A stretch of 30,157 nt of DNA from UBA2773 sp964643985. Its GTDB lineage: Bacteria > Patescibacteriota > Minisyncoccia > Moranbacterales > DUUL01. The DNA is taken from positions 1 through 30,157 of the forward strand of contig CAZXUS010000013.1 of the NCBI GenBank assembly GCA_964643985.1. The letters run 5' to 3'. Shown here piece by piece: positions 22,399 through 30,157 of this stretch. The notes beneath the pieces are model-generated. The model was not told where the DNA came from. It searched no databases and was given only the letters and a program-made list of their open reading frames with translations. How positions within the stretch are numbered: position 1 is the first letter of the stretch; every line of letters begins with the position of its first letter. A program made the position numbers and the translations under genes.

Positions 22399-25300
22399 CT
22401 ACTTTATCTGCTTTTGATAAAAACTCACCATCATCGCCGGAATGATGAACAACGTTAAAATTGTTCCAAAAGCTAAACCAAAAATGATAGTGAAACCCAT
22501 ATTCCGCCAAATTGGCTCAGAAATTGATAATGGCAAAAGTCCCATAATAGTTGTCACAGAAGTCAAAATAATTGGTCGCATTCGAGTATAACCGGCATAT
22601 CGTGTTGCTTCTATCAAATCAATTCCCTTAGCTAATTCCTTATTAATTTGATCAATCAAAATAATCGCGTTATTAACCACGATTCCAATCAAAGAAATCA
22701 CTCCGATAAAGGCGGGGATATCCAAAGTCAATCCCGCCAATCCCATCCCAAAAAACACGCCAATCATTGCCAAAGGAATCGTTGAAACAATTACAAAAAC
22801 TTGTTTATAAGAATTAAATTGCACTACTAAAACGAACAAAATCAATATTATTCCGATGATCATTTTGACAAACATATCCTGAAAAGTTTTCATAGTATCC
22901 TCGTTTTCTCCGCCAAAATCCACTCTATAATCTTCTGGAATTTCAATATTTTTGTCAATTCGTTTTTGCAATTCTTGATTTATTTCAGCCACATTTCCCC
23001 CTTGAGTATCAGCGGTAATACTAACTATCCGATCTTCATCTTGATGTTTAATACTAGACAAAGAAGCCTGTAAACTTACTTTCCCTAATTCTGAAAGTGC
23101 ATAAACTTTTCCCAAAGGTGCCGTCACCAAAATATTTTCAATATCTTCAACCGAGGTAAGCATTTGCTTATCATAGCCCAAATCAATTTCAATTTCATCT
23201 CCTTCAAAATCAACTTTCAAATTCTTATCCCCAGAAATCCCTTTATTCATTTCAATCCCAATTCCAGCCACACTCAACCCTTTTTGCGCAATTAAATCTT
23301 GATTAGGCACAAAAACAATTTCTCCCGGTGAAAAATCAACAGAAGTATCAGCCGATACTATCGTTGGAATTTGTTCTAATTCTAATTTTATTTTTTCCGA
23401 TAAATCTTCTAATACTAGCAAATTTTCACCGACTACTCTTAACTCAACAGCACTTCCACTCGGAGGTCCTGATTCTTCCTGGGTAAAACTAAATTTAGCC
23501 TCAGTAATATTTTGCTCTAATTTTGTAGTCACCTCTTTAATAATTTCAGAACTAGTAATTTTTCTGTCTTCGGTTTTGGAAAGATTAGCGTAAATAAAGG
23601 CCACATTTTCTCCTCCACTTCCACTTCCCGAGCTAGAACCGATATTAGAAGTATAATTCATCACTTCTTTCTCATTTTTAATAATCTGTTCCGCTTTTTT
23701 GACCACCTTATCAGTTTCTTCGATTTGCAATCCTTGCGACATTTCAATGTTAACCGTGAAGTATTCACTATCACTCTCAGTAAAGGCATTTATTTTAATA
23801 AATCCGGTTGTCACTAAAACGATTGAAGCTATGAATAATAACCAGGAGGTGCCAATCCAAAGACGTCTAGCTTTGGCAGTAGAAATTACTTTAGGCAAAA
23901 AATTATAATAACGATCTGATAAAACTTGAAACATTCGGTTGGCAAATCTTTCCTTTCGGGCTTTTGACTGACATTTAGCTTTAATAAAATTAAAAATTCC
24001 TAATATTCCTCGATATTCTTTAGATTTTTCTTTTTTGTAATTTGGTACATTTTTGCCTCGAGGATTTAAGACCAAAGCTCCTACAGCAGGAATAATACTT
24101 AAAGCCACAAACAAAGCGGCTATCAAAGTAATATTTATCACCACCGGAATCGTTCGCATAAATTGACCCATAATTCCCGATAAAAACATCAACGGCACAA
24201 AAACTGCCACCGTAGTCAACATTCCACTCAATAAAGCTGAGGAATGCTCTTCAACTACCGCAATCGCCGCCTGATAGCCGGAAAGTCCTAGTTGTGCAAT
24301 TTTTCGATACATTCCTTCCACGATTACAATGGCGCTATCTACCAATAATCCTAATGCTAAAACCAAAGAAAATAGCGAAAGAAAATTCAGACTTTCACCG
24401 ATGGAAGCCATCACAATAAAGGCAATAAAAAAAGAAAACGGGATTGATAATCCGGCAATCAAAGCTTCTCGCCAACCCAAGAAAAAAAACAAAAGCGCCA
24501 CAACAATTAAAACCGTACCCGAACCATTGCCCAATAAAGAATTGATACTGTCTTTAATATAAGTCGATTGGTCTAAGGTAATCTCTACTTTCAAATTTTC
24601 AGGATAATCAATTCCCCGACCATTTTCAGTAATCAATCGAGCTGTTTCAGCCACTTTCGTCACGTCTCCACCAGTTTGCTTGAAAAGTTGCAATGTCACA
24701 GCATCGACAGCGTCTTGTCCTCCAAAAGCAAACCTGGATCGACTAGTTTCTTCAGAAAATCCACTTTCCACCGTGGCCACATCTTCCAAAAAAATTGGCG
24801 CTCCATTGAAATTTCCAACTGGAATTCTAGCCAATTCATCAATTGTCTTAATTTTACCTTCGACTCGAACACTATAACTTAAATTGTCTATTTCGATACT
24901 TCCAGCTGGAAAATCCAAATGATTAGCCGACAAAATACTCAAAATAGAATTAGCTGAAAGTCCCTTTTCTGAGGATTTTTGAGGATTAATGTCAATTTTA
25001 AATATTTTATCTCGACCTCCAATCACCTTAACATCAGAAACATAAGGCACCCCTTCTAATTTTTTTTGAAGATTTTCTGCGTATTCTTTCAACTCTGAAA
25101 TATCTTGCTCACCAGCTAGAACTACCGTAAAAATTGCTTGATCATCAATACTAATTTCACTAACCGCTGGGTCGCTAGCGTCTTCGGGAAGATCATTTTT
25201 AGCTTTATCAACTTCGTCTTTTAAGTCTCGAATTGATTTATCCAAATCTTCGCTTGCTTCAAACTCCACGGCAATAACTGAAAGACTTGATGACGAAGTT

Positions 25301-25611
25301 GAATTGACTTCTTTAATTCCACTTAAATCACCAATCTCAGTCTCAATTTCCTTGGTAATTTGTTGTTCAACATTTAAAGGTGAAGCCCCTGGATAAACCG
25401 TAGAAATAACTGCGTAAGGAATTTCAACTTCAGGATTTAGTTCCCTGGGCAATTCTCCAATAGTCAAAACACCAAAAACCATCAAAAAAGCAATAATCAA
25501 ATAAGTTAATCGATTTTTTCTAATCAAAAAAGACCAGGGTGATTTCTCGAATTTTTCAATCTTTTTTAAAACCACTTTTCGCTCTACTTGTTTTTTTTGT
25601 GATAATTCCAT
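22399..25611 (-). CDS. RND-family efflux transporter (AcrB/HAE-like)
   Basis: This 1070-residue protein has the full RND layout: TM1 (about 35-52), a first external domain, a TM2-6 block (about 360-510), a cytoplasmic loop, TM7 (about 585), a second external domain and TM8-12 at the end. VEIPYAVISTVYPGASPLNVEQQI and GLLVDSAIVIVEG are typical. In the TM4 proton-relay site the usual Asp pair is D425-S426, so the second Asp is Ser. TM10 has GIVVNNAIIL where AcrB has Lys940. Relay chemistry must therefore differ from AcrB. It is encoded 13 bases after its adaptor, with no outer-membrane channel nearby. Export or extraction of a lipid or drug from the single membrane is the likely job. Confidence 0.93.
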   Translation of the reverse strand: MELSQKKQVERKVVLKKIEKFEKSPWSFLIRKNRLTYLIIAFLMVFGVLTIGELPRELNPEVEIPYAVISTVYPGASPLNVEQQITKEIETEIGDLSGIKEVNSTSSSSLSVIAVEFEASEDLDKSIRDLKDEVDKAKNDLPEDASDPAVSEISIDDQAIFTVVLAGEQDISELKEYAENLQKKLEGVPYVSDVKVIGGRDKIFKIDINPQKSSEKGLSANSILSILSANHLDFPAGSIEIDNLSYSVRVEGKIKTIDELARIPVGNFNGAPIFLEDVATVESGFSEETSRSRFAFGGQDAVDAVTLQLFKQTGGDVTKVAETARLITENGRGIDYPENLKVEITLDQSTYIKDSINSLLGNGSGTVLIVVALLFFFLGWREALIAGLSIPFSFFIAFIVMASIGESLNFLSLFSLVLALGLLVDSAIVIVEGMYRKIAQLGLSGYQAAIAVVEEHSSALLSGMLTTVAVFVPLMFLSGIMGQFMRTIPVVINITLIAALFVALSIIPAVGALVLNPRGKNVPNYKKEKSKEYRGILGIFNFIKAKCQSKARKERFANRMFQVLSDRYYNFLPKVISTAKARRLWIGTSWLLFIASIVLVTTGFIKINAFTESDSEYFTVNIEMSQGLQIEETDKVVKKAEQIIKNEKEVMNYTSNIGSSSGSGSGGENVAFIYANLSKTEDRKITSSEIIKEVTTKLEQNITEAKFSFTQEESGPPSGSAVELRVVGENLLVLEDLSEKIKLELEQIPTIVSADTSVDFSPGEIVFVPNQDLIAQKGLSVAGIGIEMNKGISGDKNLKVDFEGDEIEIDLGYDKQMLTSVEDIENILVTAPLGKVYALSELGKVSLQASLSSIKHQDEDRIVSITADTQGGNVAEINQELQKRIDKNIEIPEDYRVDFGGENEDTMKTFQDMFVKMIIGIILILFVLVVQFNSYKQVFVIVSTIPLAMIGVFFGMGLAGLTLDIPAFIGVISLIGIVVNNAIILIDQINKELAKGIDLIEATRYAGYTRMRPIILTSVTTIMGLLPLSISEPIWRNMGFTIIFGLAFGTILTLFIIPAMMVSFYQKQIK

Positions 25612-25624
25612 GGAAATAAATGAA

Positions 25625-26833
25625 TTATTGAATTTCGATTTCTTCTCCGTCTCTTAAGCCTCTATTGTTAACCACAATTAACTGATCTCCTTCGGATAAC
25701 CCTCCCAAAACTTCAATTTGACTACTGACAGTTTTACCGATTTCAATTTTTAATAATTTGGCTTGATTATTGTCATTTACAAAAACTGTATTTTTTTGCT
25801 GACCAATATTGACAGCTGTTAACGGAACAAAAAATGAATTTTCTATTGGAGAATCTAATTTCAATTTTATTTTAATCTTAGCCGATTGGTTAGCTCCAGT
25901 TGGGATTGCTTCTAAACTTTCAATTTGAACCTCATAACGATTGTTATTGGAATTAGCGACTGAAGACAAAGAAACAATTTCACCTGCATAGTCCTTATGG
26001 TAAATTTCAATAAAGACCATTTCACCTTCAACGATCTTGCTCACTTCAAAATTATTTAAGAAAATTTTCGCTCTTAACCGACTTGCTCCGGAAATTTCAG
26101 CTACTGCCATTCCGGCTGAAATATAGTCATAATGATTAATATTTTTCGTTGTTATCATTCCTGAAATAGGGGCTCGAACAATTGATTTTTCATAAGCAAT
26201 TTGATTTTGACGAACTGTTGATTGAGCCTGAGAAACTTGAATTTTAGAATTATTTATCGATATTTCAACATCTTGCTCGGCTTTATCCTCAGCATCTTTA
26301 CTATTATCCAAAGCTTTCTCAGCTAAATCAATAGCATCTTGATCACCGCCATCTTCAGCTTGCTCTAATTTCAATTCATCAATTTTTTTATTATTTTTAG
26401 CAATTTCTAGACTTTCCTCAATTGATTTTCTAGTTTTTTTCAAATTGTCTTCAGCTAAATCTAAATTTTTTCGAGAATCCTCTAAAGCCACCCTGGCTGA
26501 ATTAACCAAATTTGATTGATCAAAGATCGCCAAAATTTGACCTTTTTGAACTTGATCTCCGACTTGAAAATCAACTCGACTAATTCGACCCGATTGTTCT
26601 ACAATAGCATCCGCCGAATCAATAGAAGTAAAAGTGGCCGTTCTAAAAACTTCAGCTATTTTAGAATTTTCTTCTCCCATAATCATTACTTCAACCTTTT
26701 TTGCAAAAGTCTTTTTTTCTCCTACGACTTCTTTGTCTTTACTCGGACCAAAAATTAAAAAAGACAAAATAATCCCAACGACAAGAATTGCTATTGAAAT
26801 TATATTTTGCTTTTTCTTGGATATTTTTGACAT
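25625..26833 (-). CDS. RND-associated HlyD/AcrA-like membrane fusion protein
   Basis: This 402-residue protein has an N-terminal membrane anchor (about 10-28). Its first lipoyl half ends in VGDQVQKGQILAIFDQS, then a long coiled-coil hairpin (about 110-205) rich in Glu/Lys/Ala, and the second lipoyl half is YEKSIVRAPISGMITTKNI. A beta-barrel and membrane-proximal domain end in GLSEGDQLIVVNNRGLRDGEEIEIQ. It is the adaptor of the RND transporter encoded directly downstream. I see no clear promoter in the 88 bases before it. Confidence 0.92.
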   Translation of the reverse strand: MSKISKKKQNIISIAILVVGIILSFLIFGPSKDKEVVGEKKTFAKKVEVMIMGEENSKIAEVFRTATFTSIDSADAIVEQSGRISRVDFQVGDQVQKGQILAIFDQSNLVNSARVALEDSRKNLDLAEDNLKKTRKSIEESLEIAKNNKKIDELKLEQAEDGGDQDAIDLAEKALDNSKDAEDKAEQDVEISINNSKIQVSQAQSTVRQNQIAYEKSIVRAPISGMITTKNINHYDYISAGMAVAEISGASRLRAKIFLNNFEVSKIVEGEMVFIEIYHKDYAGEIVSLSSVANSNNNRYEVQIESLEAIPTGANQSAKIKIKLKLDSPIENSFFVPLTAVNIGQQKNTVFVNDNNQAKLLKIEIGKTVSSQIEVLGGLSEGDQLIVVNNRGLRDGEEIEIQ

Positions 26834-26921
26834 AAAATATAAATTAATTTTTATTCGCTAAATTCTTAAAAAAAAGATATTAAATATTTAAAATACTCAA
26901 CATCTGACATTTGACTTTACA

Positions 26922-29384
26922 CTAATTAGCAAAAAAAATCAATAGAAANNNNNNNNNNNNNNNNNNNNNNNNNNNNNNNNNNNNNNNNNNNNNNNNNNNN
27001 NNNNNNNNNNNNNNNNNNNNNNNNNNNNNNNNNNNNNNNNNNNNNNNNTAAATATCAAATCTTTCTTGATAAGAACTTGGAAAAATAAATTTAAAAAATA
27101 AATTTTGCGATTGAGCAAACAACCAATTTTCGAAAAAAAGTGTTTTTAAACTATTAGTTCTATGAAATTTAGAATTTTTTAGAAGTTCATTTATTGTTAA
27201 AAAAGATTTTTCTAAATTGTTTTCCTGCAATAAATTTTCAACATTTTCCCCTAAAACGCTAAGGATTTCCTTTTCGGTCAAAACAATTTCAGACCAATTC
27301 CAAATATCATTTTCTAAATAATAAAATTGATCTTCTTCAATTTTTTCTTTTTCATATTTAACCTTGTCAATAACCTTTCCGTTAGGCGCTTTAAAAACTA
27401 CTCGTCCTTTTTTATTTAACAAGGAAAATGGACAATCTTCTCGCTCTAACTCTTTTGTTTTTCCAGCTTTAATTTTAAAATCATCTTTAATATAGTGGTT
27501 TGTTAATTTGTCCATACTCCCGCCAGTCGCCATAATCCAACCTTTTAAATTAACCATTTTATCTTCTTGATTTTCAATCCAAATTTTTTCATTTTCACTG
27601 TCAGAACCGTCTGGATTAGGTAAAATTTTAACAATTCTTAATTTTAATTTAGGAAATTTACTAACCTTTATTTTAAATATTTTAAAAATATCCGCGCTCA
27701 AATCACTCACTCTAGTTTGAATTGTATAATAGCCTTTCTCGTCAAAAGTGTGATTAGTCTCTTTGAGATAACTTCGACTGTCATCGCCAAAATCCCACCG
27801 ATATTTCAAATCTTCGCCATCATCGTCTTTAACTTTTTCAATCTTAAATTCAGCCTTTACATTTTCATATATTTTATCTGGAATTTTTACTTTATAAGTC
27901 GGCAAATTATTAAACTTATTTTCCTCTCCAGGCGTTGAAAAAATACTCCAAAGCCATTCTCCTTTTTCATTCTTATTCAACGACGCCTCTTCTTTAGCAC
28001 TTTCTAAATAATCAACCCTGTCTAACAGCTCATCGTTGGGATTGAAAAATCCGATCCAACCGTCATTATTTTTAATTGAGAAACTAGTATCTTTAATTTC
28101 AATTTTTAACCTTTGTTTTGAATCAATTCCAAGATTATTGATTATGAATTTCTGATTAGATTGATTTGCAAAATACCAATCAGTTAAATCCACTTCTTCA
28201 AATTCATTATTAAATAATTCAATCCATTCTTGATTTTTATCAACACCCATTGGATTTGGCATTAATTCAGTTATTTCTAAATTTTTCAAATAATTTTTTG
28301 GCACTGTAAATTGATTGATTTTTCCTGGAGTTAAAATTTCTGTCCATTGCCAATCATTTTCATAATTTAAAGCATACGAAAAATTTTTCTGACTTTCTTT
28401 GTAAAATATTTTATCTAATTCAACTCCATCTTCGTCTAACAAAAATATTCCCTCATCACTATTATTTATTCCAAAACCAAATTCTGATTTTTTAAAAACT
28501 TTATATTCTCCGCTTCCAATTTTTTTATCTTCGTCAAAAGAAAAATATTTACTTAAATCTTTTTTATCATATAAATTTTTATCAACCAAAAAGCATCCTC
28601 CAAAACTGACAATTTCATCACTCGAATTATAAATTTCAATCCACTCTTCCTCTCCTTCAGCGGGATCTGGCAAAATTTCATTTAAATGGAGCTTAGCCAA
28701 ACTCTCTCGATTTTCCAAAACACAACTGTCTTTAACTTCTTCGTTATTTTCTTCACTATCTTCTTCTTCATCTGCATCATCATCTTCTTCGAAATCATCT
28801 TCGTCACTATTTTTTTTTCCTGGCGTTCCATCTATCACAAAACTATCTTGCCAATCACCATTTTTGTCCCTTTCCATCGTTTGTTTGGTTTCACTATTAC
28901 CGGCTGGCCAATCCTCATCAATTTCAAGTTCATCTATTTTTTCGCCTTCGACATCCCTTAAAATCAAACTCTCTCCTTTGTTACTAAGATTAAAATTTCC
29001 TGAATAGACTAAATCTTCTTTTTCTTCAGTGCTATCCTTGTCAGTTTTTTCCATCAGAAAAAAATCATCGGTTTTTATTTTTCCTTCCAGTTTGATTTGA
29101 TTTTTTTTGTCTTCAACTTCATCCCCATTTTCGTCTAATTCAACTTGATAATCAGAACTTTCCAAAGTCCAACCGGTTAAATCGATATCCTTATCTGATA
29201 AATTTCTCAATTCGATCCATTCGTCACTACTTTTCTTAGTCGTTCCCATCCAAGCAATTTCATTGATAACAACTTTCGGCTCACTTGCTTCAACAAAATT
29301 AAAAATCAATAAAAAAACAAGAACCATTAGCAAGCTCTTGTTTGAACATCTGTAAAATAAATTTTTAAATTCTCTAAAAAACAT
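26922..29384 (-). CDS. secreted surface protein with four lamin-tail domains and a PKD domain, 3' end in a gap
   Basis: The N-terminal signal segment (about 17-33) is followed by lamin-tail domain 1 (about 36-192, VVINEIAWMGT...DEWIELRN), a very acidic linker (194-218), lamin-tail 2 (232-357, LHLNEILPDP...EWIEIYN), lamin-tail 3 (369-490, EITELMPNP...EWIELFN), a PKD-like domain (496-577, YRWDFGDDS) and a diverged lamin-tail 4 (582-700, RIVKILPNPDG). Copies 1-3 end in a W-x(n)-TPGxxN motif; copy 4 keeps only the Trp part. The 3' end is interrupted by 100 N, so the last codons are provisional and a C-terminal anchor could be hidden. It overlaps the dgkA-type gene by 11 bases. The likely role is a surface adhesin or structural protein. 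Confidence 0.85.
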   Translation of the reverse strand: MFFREFKNLFYRCSNKSLLMVLVFLLIFNFVEASEPKVVINEIAWMGTTKKSSDEWIELRNLSDKDIDLTGWTLESSDYQVELDENGDEVEDKKNQIKLEGKIKTDDFFLMEKTDKDSTEEKEDLVYSGNFNLSNKGESLILRDVEGEKIDELEIDEDWPAGNSETKQTMERDKNGDWQDSFVIDGTPGKKNSDEDDFEEDDDADEEEDSEENNEEVKDSCVLENRESLAKLHLNEILPDPAEGEEEWIEIYNSSDEIVSFGGCFLVDKNLYDKKDLSKYFSFDEDKKIGSGEYKVFKKSEFGFGINNSDEGIFLLDEDGVELDKIFYKESQKNFSYALNYENDWQWTEILTPGKINQFTVPKNYLKNLEITELMPNPMGVDKNQEWIELFNNEFEEVDLTDWYFANQSNQKFIINNLGIDSKQRLKIEIKDTSFSIKNNDGWIGFFNPNDELLDRVDYLESAKEEASLNKNEKGEWLWSIFSTPGEENKFNNLPTYKVKIPDKIYENVKAEFKIEKVKDDDGEDLKYRWDFGDDSRSYLKETNHTFDEKGYYTIQTRVSDLSADIFKIFKIKVSKFPKLKLRIVKILPNPDGSDSENEKIWIENQEDKMVNLKGWIMATGGSMDKLTNHYIKDDFKIKAGKTKELEREDCPFSLLNKKGRVVFKAPNGKVIDKVKYEKEKIEEDQFYYLENDIWNWSEIVLTEKEILSVLGENVENLLQENNLEKSFLTINELLKNSKFHRTNSLKTLFFENWLFAQSQNLFFKFIFPSSYQERFDIXXXXXXXXXXXXXXXXXXXXXXXXXXXXXXXXXXFLLIFFAN
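26949..27048. other. assembly gap (100 N)
   Basis: A run of exactly 100 unknown bases falls near the 3' end of the lamin-tail gene. Actual gap length is unknown. Confidence 0.98.
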
Positions 29385-29736
29385 AAGGCCAAAAAATAAT
29401 AACGCCTATCGCAAAAGCTCCGACAGAACCAATTAAAACAATTGAAGCAGTTATGTCCTTAAGCATTTTAGCATAAGGATGAACTCGCGGATTAAAAATA
29501 TTAACCAGTCTTTCCACTAAAGTATTTACAGCTTCTAAAAGCAAAATTCCGAAAACAACAAAAACAATCACTACTAATTCCCACTTTTCAACTCCAATCA
29601 GAAAAGCTGTTAAAAAAACTAAAAACCCTATTATCAATTCAATTCTAAAATTTCTTTCTCGAATTGTCATATATTTAAAACCTCTAAAAGCATGCCTTAT
29701 GCTTTTCCAGAAGTTTTTACAAGCTGTTATCACCAT
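29374..29736 (-). CDS. dgkA: DgkA-type diacylglycerol/undecaprenol kinase
   Basis: This 120-residue protein with three membrane segments has the family arrangement: N-terminal amphipathic helix (FRGFKYMTIRERNFRIE), TM1 (about 34-50), TM2 (about 52-68) leading into LLLEAVNTLVERLVN with catalytic-type E68, N71 and E75, then HPYAKMLKDITAS with K93/D94 and TM3. Where most members have V-D after the helix, this has V-N79. In Gram-positive relatives the enzyme phosphorylates undecaprenol, recycling the lipid carrier for wall and glycan synthesis, which would fit the surroundings. It could also act on diacylglycerol. Confidence 0.9.
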   Translation of the reverse strand: MVITACKNFWKSIRHAFRGFKYMTIRERNFRIELIIGFLVFLTAFLIGVEKWELVVIVFVVFGILLLEAVNTLVERLVNIFNPRVHPYAKMLKDITASIVLIGSVGAFAIGVIIFWPYVF

Positions 29737-29780
29737 TTTTTATTATTTTAAAAATTATTTTAAATATATTTTCCACTCAG

Positions 29781-29786
29781 ATTATA
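29781..29786 (-). promoter_or_regulatory. -10-like box for the dgkA-lamin-tail unit
   Basis: A minus-strand TATAAT (context TTCTATAATCTGAG) lies 44 bases before the dgkA ATG, at the edge of repeat R2. No good -35 is seen. If real, the repeat would supply the upstream promoter region. Confidence 0.35.
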
Positions 29787-29791
29787 GAATT

Positions 29792-29870
29792 TTTGTTTGA
29801 GTGCAGTTTGAGGCGAATCTGAGCAGTGAGTGAGGTGCACTGAATGGTGCAACGAACAAATATCGGAAAA
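29792..29870. repeat. structured intergenic repeat R2
   Basis: CAGTTTGAGGCGAATCTGAG (from 29804) matches about 27 of 35 bases of 2071-2105 in repeat R1 (CAATTTGAGGAGAATTTGAG). Outer arms TTTGTTTG/CGAACAAA (29792-29799, 29853-29860) and an inner TGCAC/GTGCA stem (29836-29840, 29847-29851) form a hairpin. The inner stem sits where R1 has GATGTAT/ATACATC, each with a 6-nt loop. Confidence 0.6.
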
Positions 29871-29872
29871 TA

Positions 29873-30030
29873 GTCTTAATCTTAAATACAATTTCGTTAC
29901 GAGATTTAAAGTTTTTAAAATAAATTTTTCAAATAATTTTTGCAGGACTAGCGGGCTAGTTCAAGAAAATTTTTGGATAATTTAATTAAAAATCTTAAAT
30001 CGCAGTAGAAAGAGTATTTGAGATTAATGC
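29873..30030. repeat. structured intergenic repeat, copy B
   Basis: The left end TTAATCTTAAATAC (from 29877) and the right end GTATTTGAGATTAA (to 30028) are inverted copies with one difference. The similarity continues inward to about 35 bp. The inner hairpin GGACTAG/CTAGTTC (29945-29951, 29956-29962) is followed by AATTTTTGGATAATTTAA, as in copy A at 4568-4605, but with different stem bases. Confidence 0.65.
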
Positions 30031-30059
30031 CACACAAAAAAATGTGCCAAACGAGAACT

Positions 30060-30157
30060 CTATATTCTTTCGATTTTAGCGCCTAAAGCATTAAGCCGTT
30101 TATCGATGTCTTCATATCCTCGATCAATCTGATAAATATTATCAATCGTCGTAGTTC
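30060..30157 (-). CDS. murA: UDP-N-acetylglucosamine 1-carboxyvinyltransferase, C-terminal fragment
   Basis: Only the last 32 codons are in the window, running off the right edge. The fragment reads TTIDNIYQIDRGYEDIDKRL and then LNALGAKIERI before a TAG stop, which is the characteristic MurA ending (RGYE...L..LGA.I.R). MurA performs the first committed step of peptidoglycan synthesis, adding enolpyruvate to UDP-GlcNAc in the cytoplasm. The catalytic Cys is outside the window. Confidence 0.85.
   Translation of the reverse strand, partial: TTTIDNIYQIDRGYEDIDKRLNALGAKIERI

Larger units (their letters stand above)
29737..30059. other. 323-base gene-free stretch filled by two repeats
   Basis: No coding frame is credible here. 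Between murA and dgkA lie repeat R2 (29792-29870) and repeat copy B (29873-30030), next to each other, plus a -10-like box for dgkA. Confidence 0.65.

Noticed and set aside
30001..30060. Terminator for murA around CACACAAAAAAATGTG
   Set aside because: Only a 4-bp stem forms and the surrounding bases do not extend it.
12..30157. CRISPR array, phage, insertion sequence or toxin-antitoxin module
   Set aside because: No regularly spaced direct repeats, transposase, integrase or toxin-like small gene pairs were seen.
267..30157. Alternative genetic code (UGA as Gly, as in Gracilibacteria/SR1)
   Set aside because: TGA ends genes at expected positions (for example the ATGA overlap at 15332-15335) and no conserved Gly is replaced by in-frame TGA.

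Overview
The window looks like chromosomal DNA from a member of the Candidate Phyla Radiation (Patescibacteria, Parcubacteria-like). This is an inference from several signs: low GC (about 27-33% in most lines I counted by hand), short intergenic spaces, a multi-copy lamin-tail/PKD surface protein, GT-C glycosyltransferases with charged tails, efflux pairs with no outer-membrane channel gene nearby, and GC-rich palindromic intergenic repeats. TGA is used as an ordinary stop (for example in an ATGA overlap at 15332-15335), so a UGA-recoded lineage is unlikely. Two runs of exactly 100 N (12361-12460, 26949-27048) are scaffold gaps. Each interrupts the 3' end of a gene.

Nearly everything is on the minus strand, so transcription runs right to left. 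From the right edge: the C-terminal end of murA (peptidoglycan precursor synthesis); a 323-base repeat-filled spacer; a DgkA-type lipid kinase overlapping a large lamin-tail/PKD surface protein; an HlyD-like adaptor plus RND transporter pair closed by a terminator (22346-22376). A strong promoter (22302-22329) then starts a GT2 glycosyltransferase and Wzz-like chain-length protein unit. Next is an isolated gene (18760-19914) for a secreted protein with a pentad-repeat region, with its own strong Shine-Dalgarno sequence, leader hairpin, terminator and higher GC, followed by a polybasic one-TM coiled-coil protein. The only plus-strand gene is an O-antigen-ligase-like protein (16646-17995), divergent from a pair of GT4 glycosyltransferases. 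Then come a second O-antigen-ligase-like gene, an ECF sigma factor with a membrane partner, a lipoprotein cyclophilin, and a MacA-like/LolD-like/MacB-like ABC export operon. Last is a four-gene glycosylation cassette (GT-C, metallophosphoesterase, DPM synthase-GtrA, GT-C), and a tRNA-Asp at the left edge.

Taken together the region is devoted to the cell surface: lipid-linked sugar synthesis and transfer, glycan polymerisation and length control, export or remodelling by two efflux-type systems, a surface adhesin-like protein and envelope-stress-type regulation. The least expected material is non-coding: at least two related families of structured intergenic repeats with inverted termini and paired changes in their internal stems. 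The pentad-repeat protein is the other unusual item.
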